Origin: Paracoccus sphaerophysae
GTDB taxonomy: Bacteria; Pseudomonadota; Alphaproteobacteria; Rhodobacterales; Rhodobacteraceae
Assembly (NCBI RefSeq): GCF_000763805.1
Contig: NZ_JRKS01000004.1
Span: 25,422 to 89,421, forward strand
Direction of reading: 5' to 3'
Length of the DNA stretch: 64,000 bases
Of this stretch, positions 61,795 through 64,000 are shown piece after piece. The translations under genes and the position numbers were made by a program. The stretch's first letter is position 1, and each line of letters begins with the position of its first letter. The notes beneath the pieces are model-generated. The model was not told the DNA's origin and made no database searches. It worked only from the letters and a program-made list of their open reading frames with translations.

Positions 61795-63924
61795 TCAGCG
61801 CCCCGCCTTTGCGCTGGCCAGCATCGCTTCGGCCAGCGGGATGCAGTCCGGCCGGCCCACGTCGCACCAGCCGCCGGGATGCACGAGGCCAAAGGCCCGG
61901 CCCTCGGCCATCATCCGGTCCCACAGCAGGTTCAGCGAAAACACCGGGGCGTCGATGGCGGCGAGCCCGTTTGTCCGCAGGATCTGGGTCCCGGTGTAGA
62001 CCAGCGGCCCGCCGCGGCTGATCCGGCCCCGGGGGTCCAGCGCGAAATCTCCGCCGCCGATCCGCCCCTGCGCCCGGTCCACCGGCACCAGCATCAGCAG
62101 CGCGTCCATCCGCGCCCCGTCCCAGGCCGCGCGCAGGGCGGCGACCGGGTTCGGCCCGGTCCAGACGACGTCGGGGTTCATCGTCAGCACCGGCCCGTCT
62201 CCTAGCAGCGGCAGCGCTTTCTTGAGCCCGCCGCCGGTTTCCAGCAGGGCGTCCGCTTCGTCGGAGATCGCCACCCCGCTGCCCGCCAGATGCCGGACGA
62301 TCTGATCGCCCAGATGGTGCGTGTTGACCACGATCCGTCGCGCGCCGCCTTCGCGGACCAGGTCCAGCGCGTGATCCAGCAGCGGCCGTCCGGCCACCGG
62401 GATCAGCGGCTTGGGGGTCACGTCGGTCAGCGGCGCCATGCGGGTGCCCTTGCCGGCGGCGAACAGCATCATCGTGTCGGGGGCACCCGTCCCCGCGCCG
62501 CAGCGGGCGCGGATCGCGGCGATCACCGCGGGCGTCGGTTCCGGCACGCCCTCCAGCGCCGCAGCCAGCGGCGCCAGCGCCGGGTGGGCGACGTCGCGCC
62601 GTATCGCCGCCCAGACCCGGGGCATGAAGTCGAGATAGCGCGGCTTGCCGTCGCGCAGGCACAGCCGGGTGAAGATACCCATGATCCGCAGGCCGCGTTG
62701 CGCCCCCAGCAGCGCATAGGCGGCGCGGAAGCGGTCGGGATCGGCGCCGGTCGCGGCCAGGTAGCGGTCGATCTGGCGCGTCTCGATCCCCGGCGCGATG
62801 TCGCGGCGGGCGTCCTGCAGGACCGAGACCAGCTCATAGGCCGGATGCGTCGCCACCGCGTCCTGGAAATCCAGCAGCCCGGGCGGGTCGTCCCTGCGCC
62901 AGACGATGTTCTCGGCGTGGAAGTCGCGCAGCGAGACCACCGGCGCTGCATCGGCGCACAGCGCGCGATGCAGCGCGGCGATCGCCGCGGCGACGCCCTC
63001 GCCCGCCCCCGGCGCGCCGACGGCCGGCGGGTACCACTTGGCGAAAAGCCCTGCCTGTTCGGCCAGGGCGGGGCCGTCTAGCGGGGGCACGAAGTCCGGC
63101 GGGGCGTGGCGGTGCAACTCGGCGATCAGGTCGGTGATGCGGTCATAGATCCCGCTTGCCGCCTGAGGCCGCTGCTCGAGCACCCGGGCAACGAGGTCGT
63201 CACCGAGATCTTCCAGCAGCAGCAGGCCCTGGCCCTCGTCCTCTGCCAGCACCTCGGGGGCGTGAAAGCCGCGGGCGCGCAGCCAGCCCGTCATCGCCAG
63301 ATAGCGGCCGGCCGAGCCGGCCGGGTCGTCCATCAGCACGGCGCTGTGGCCGTTGCGGGTCAGCCGGAAATACCGCCGCGCCGAGGCGTCCCCGGCCAGC
63401 ACCGCGACCCGCGCCTCGGACCAGCCCGCGGCGTGGAGGAACCGCGCCAGCTCCAGCGCCCGGCCCACCCAAGCCCACCGCGCCGGATCGCCCGACAGCG
63501 TGATCCGGCGCCGGTCGGGCGCCGTGGGGTCCAGCGTCAGGGTCAGCGCGCCGGGCGGGGCGGCGCCCATCCGGTCGGGCCATTCGATCAGCGTGATCGC
63601 CTGCGCCATCGCCTCGTCCAGCCCCAGCTCGACCAGTTCCGAGGGATCGGTGAGGCGATACAGGTCGGCATGCCACAGCTCGGCCCCGGCGGCGTCCTCG
63701 TAGGTCTGGACCAGCGTGAAGGTCGGGCTGGGCACGTCCTCGGCCGCGTCGCCCTGCCGGGCACGGATCAGGGCGCGCGCAAAGTGAGTCTTGCCGGCGC
63801 CGACCGGGCCATCCAGCAGCAGCGTGTCACCTGGCCGCAGCAGGGGCGCGAGCGCCCGCGCCAGACCCGCGGTCAGCGTTTCGTCAGCGTTGAGGGTGGC
63901 GAGAGGGGACAGCGGCATGGTCAT
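61795..63924 (-). CDS. three-domain fusion: TsaE ATPase, AmgK-like sugar kinase, MurU-like nucleotidyltransferase
   Basis: A continuous 709-residue frame. Residues 1-150 are TsaE (LLDGPVGAGKTHFARALI Walker A, SPTFTLVQTYE, HADLYRL), the ATPase of tRNA t6A synthesis. Residues about 155-480 are an APH-fold kinase like AmgK (LAGDASARRYFRL, SLRDFHAENIVW, GLLDFQDAV), which phosphorylates MurNAc/GlcNAc. Residues about 485-709 are a MurU-like nucleotidyltransferase (LFAAGKGTRMAPLTDVTPKP, HPGGWCDVGRP). AmgK and MurU act in one peptidoglycan recycling pathway. TsaE/kinase fusions are known in this group; joining the nucleotidyltransferase too is unusual. ATGs near 62470 could start MurU separately. Start 63924 or 63918; no strong ribosome site. 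The 63925-64000 end shows nothing. Confidence 0.88.
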   Translation of the reverse strand: MTMPLSPLATLNADETLTAGLARALAPLLRPGDTLLLDGPVGAGKTHFARALIRARQGDAAEDVPSPTFTLVQTYEDAAGAELWHADLYRLTDPSELVELGLDEAMAQAITLIEWPDRMGAAPPGALTLTLDPTAPDRRRITLSGDPARWAWVGRALELARFLHAAGWSEARVAVLAGDASARRYFRLTRNGHSAVLMDDPAGSAGRYLAMTGWLRARGFHAPEVLAEDEGQGLLLLEDLGDDLVARVLEQRPQAASGIYDRITDLIAELHRHAPPDFVPPLDGPALAEQAGLFAKWYPPAVGAPGAGEGVAAAIAALHRALCADAAPVVSLRDFHAENIVWRRDDPPGLLDFQDAVATHPAYELVSVLQDARRDIAPGIETRQIDRYLAATGADPDRFRAAYALLGAQRGLRIMGIFTRLCLRDGKPRYLDFMPRVWAAIRRDVAHPALAPLAAALEGVPEPTPAVIAAIRARCGAGTGAPDTMMLFAAGKGTRMAPLTDVTPKPLIPVAGRPLLDHALDLVREGGARRIVVNTHHLGDQIVRHLAGSGVAISDEADALLETGGGLKKALPLLGDGPVLTMNPDVVWTGPNPVAALRAAWDGARMDALLMLVPVDRAQGRIGGGDFALDPRGRISRGGPLVYTGTQILRTNGLAAIDAPVFSLNLLWDRMMAEGRAFGLVHPGGWCDVGRPDCIPLAEAMLASAKAGR

Positions 63925-64000
63925 CGCAGCCGAATCTAGCCGCCCGGTGAGGCGGCGGAAAGAGGCGCGGGACGGGAAGATGCGGGGGGCGAAGGGAGGG

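Overview
The window is a GC-rich chromosomal segment of an alphaproteobacterium, most likely a member of the Rhodobacteraceae close to Paracoccus. Evidence: strong G/C bias at third codon positions; an NDUFA9-like complex I accessory epimerase; a TsaE/phosphotransferase fusion followed by addB-addA-trxA; cyanide-insensitive oxidase genes cioAB with a tiny third gene; the block formylglutamate amidohydrolase / pyk / rpmI-rplT / pheST; and a small DUF6280-like protein. No rRNA, insertion sequence, prophage or CRISPR array was found, and there is one tRNA (Leu, CAG). Nearly everything is core genome; the accessory material sits in small inserts and repeats.

Layout. 1-3.2 kb (minus): queG (cut by the left edge), a GST, mtgA, a DUF1269 membrane protein and tRNA-Leu. 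3.4-5.2 kb (plus): NDUFA9-like protein and uppP, then an AT-rich spacer ending in a terminator. 5.4-12.7 kb (plus): glutamate synthase operon gltD - exported protein - GFA-family protein - gltB, with the later genes overlapping. 12.9-19.2 kb (plus): AI-2E-type exporter, SDR, cioA-cioB-small subunit, glycerophosphodiesterase, SDR. 19.2-25.3 kb (mostly minus): kdsD-lptC-lptA-lptB and hpf-ptsN (envelope and LPS export, ribosome hibernation), rnd, RidA, YbjN; rpoN is absent from its usual place. 25.4-30.5 kb: smc, divergent from an lrgAB pair, then a small conserved protein. 30.7-35.3 kb (minus): EamA exporter, and msbA-like ABC exporter - ygfZ - dinB with overlapping ends. 35.5-39.4 kb (plus): priA, histidine phosphatase, nnrD. 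39.4-51 kb: formylglutamate amidohydrolase (minus), pyk, small membrane protein, rpmI-rplT, AGCS symporter (minus), P450, cation/proton antiporter, pheS, a foreign-looking membrane-protein gene, pheT. 51-55 kb: an 87-bp tandem repeat, a cytoplasmic PAS-PAS chemoreceptor and a divergent PAS-GGDEF-EAL protein. 55-64 kb (minus): a three-domain TsaE-AmgK-MurU fusion, addB, addA (frameshifted as read) and trxA.

Most unusual features: (i) an AT-rich, methionine-free single-membrane-span gene placed exactly between pheS and pheT, overlapping the stop of one and the start of the other; (ii) a palindromic element with core GGATATTT found four times, once read in frame as part of the DinB N-terminus and once lying where QueG translation must start; (iii) the TsaE-AmgK-MurU fusion; (iv) a frame break in the addA linker; (v) several short tandem repeats (11 bp, 14 bp, 87 bp) in regulatory gaps.
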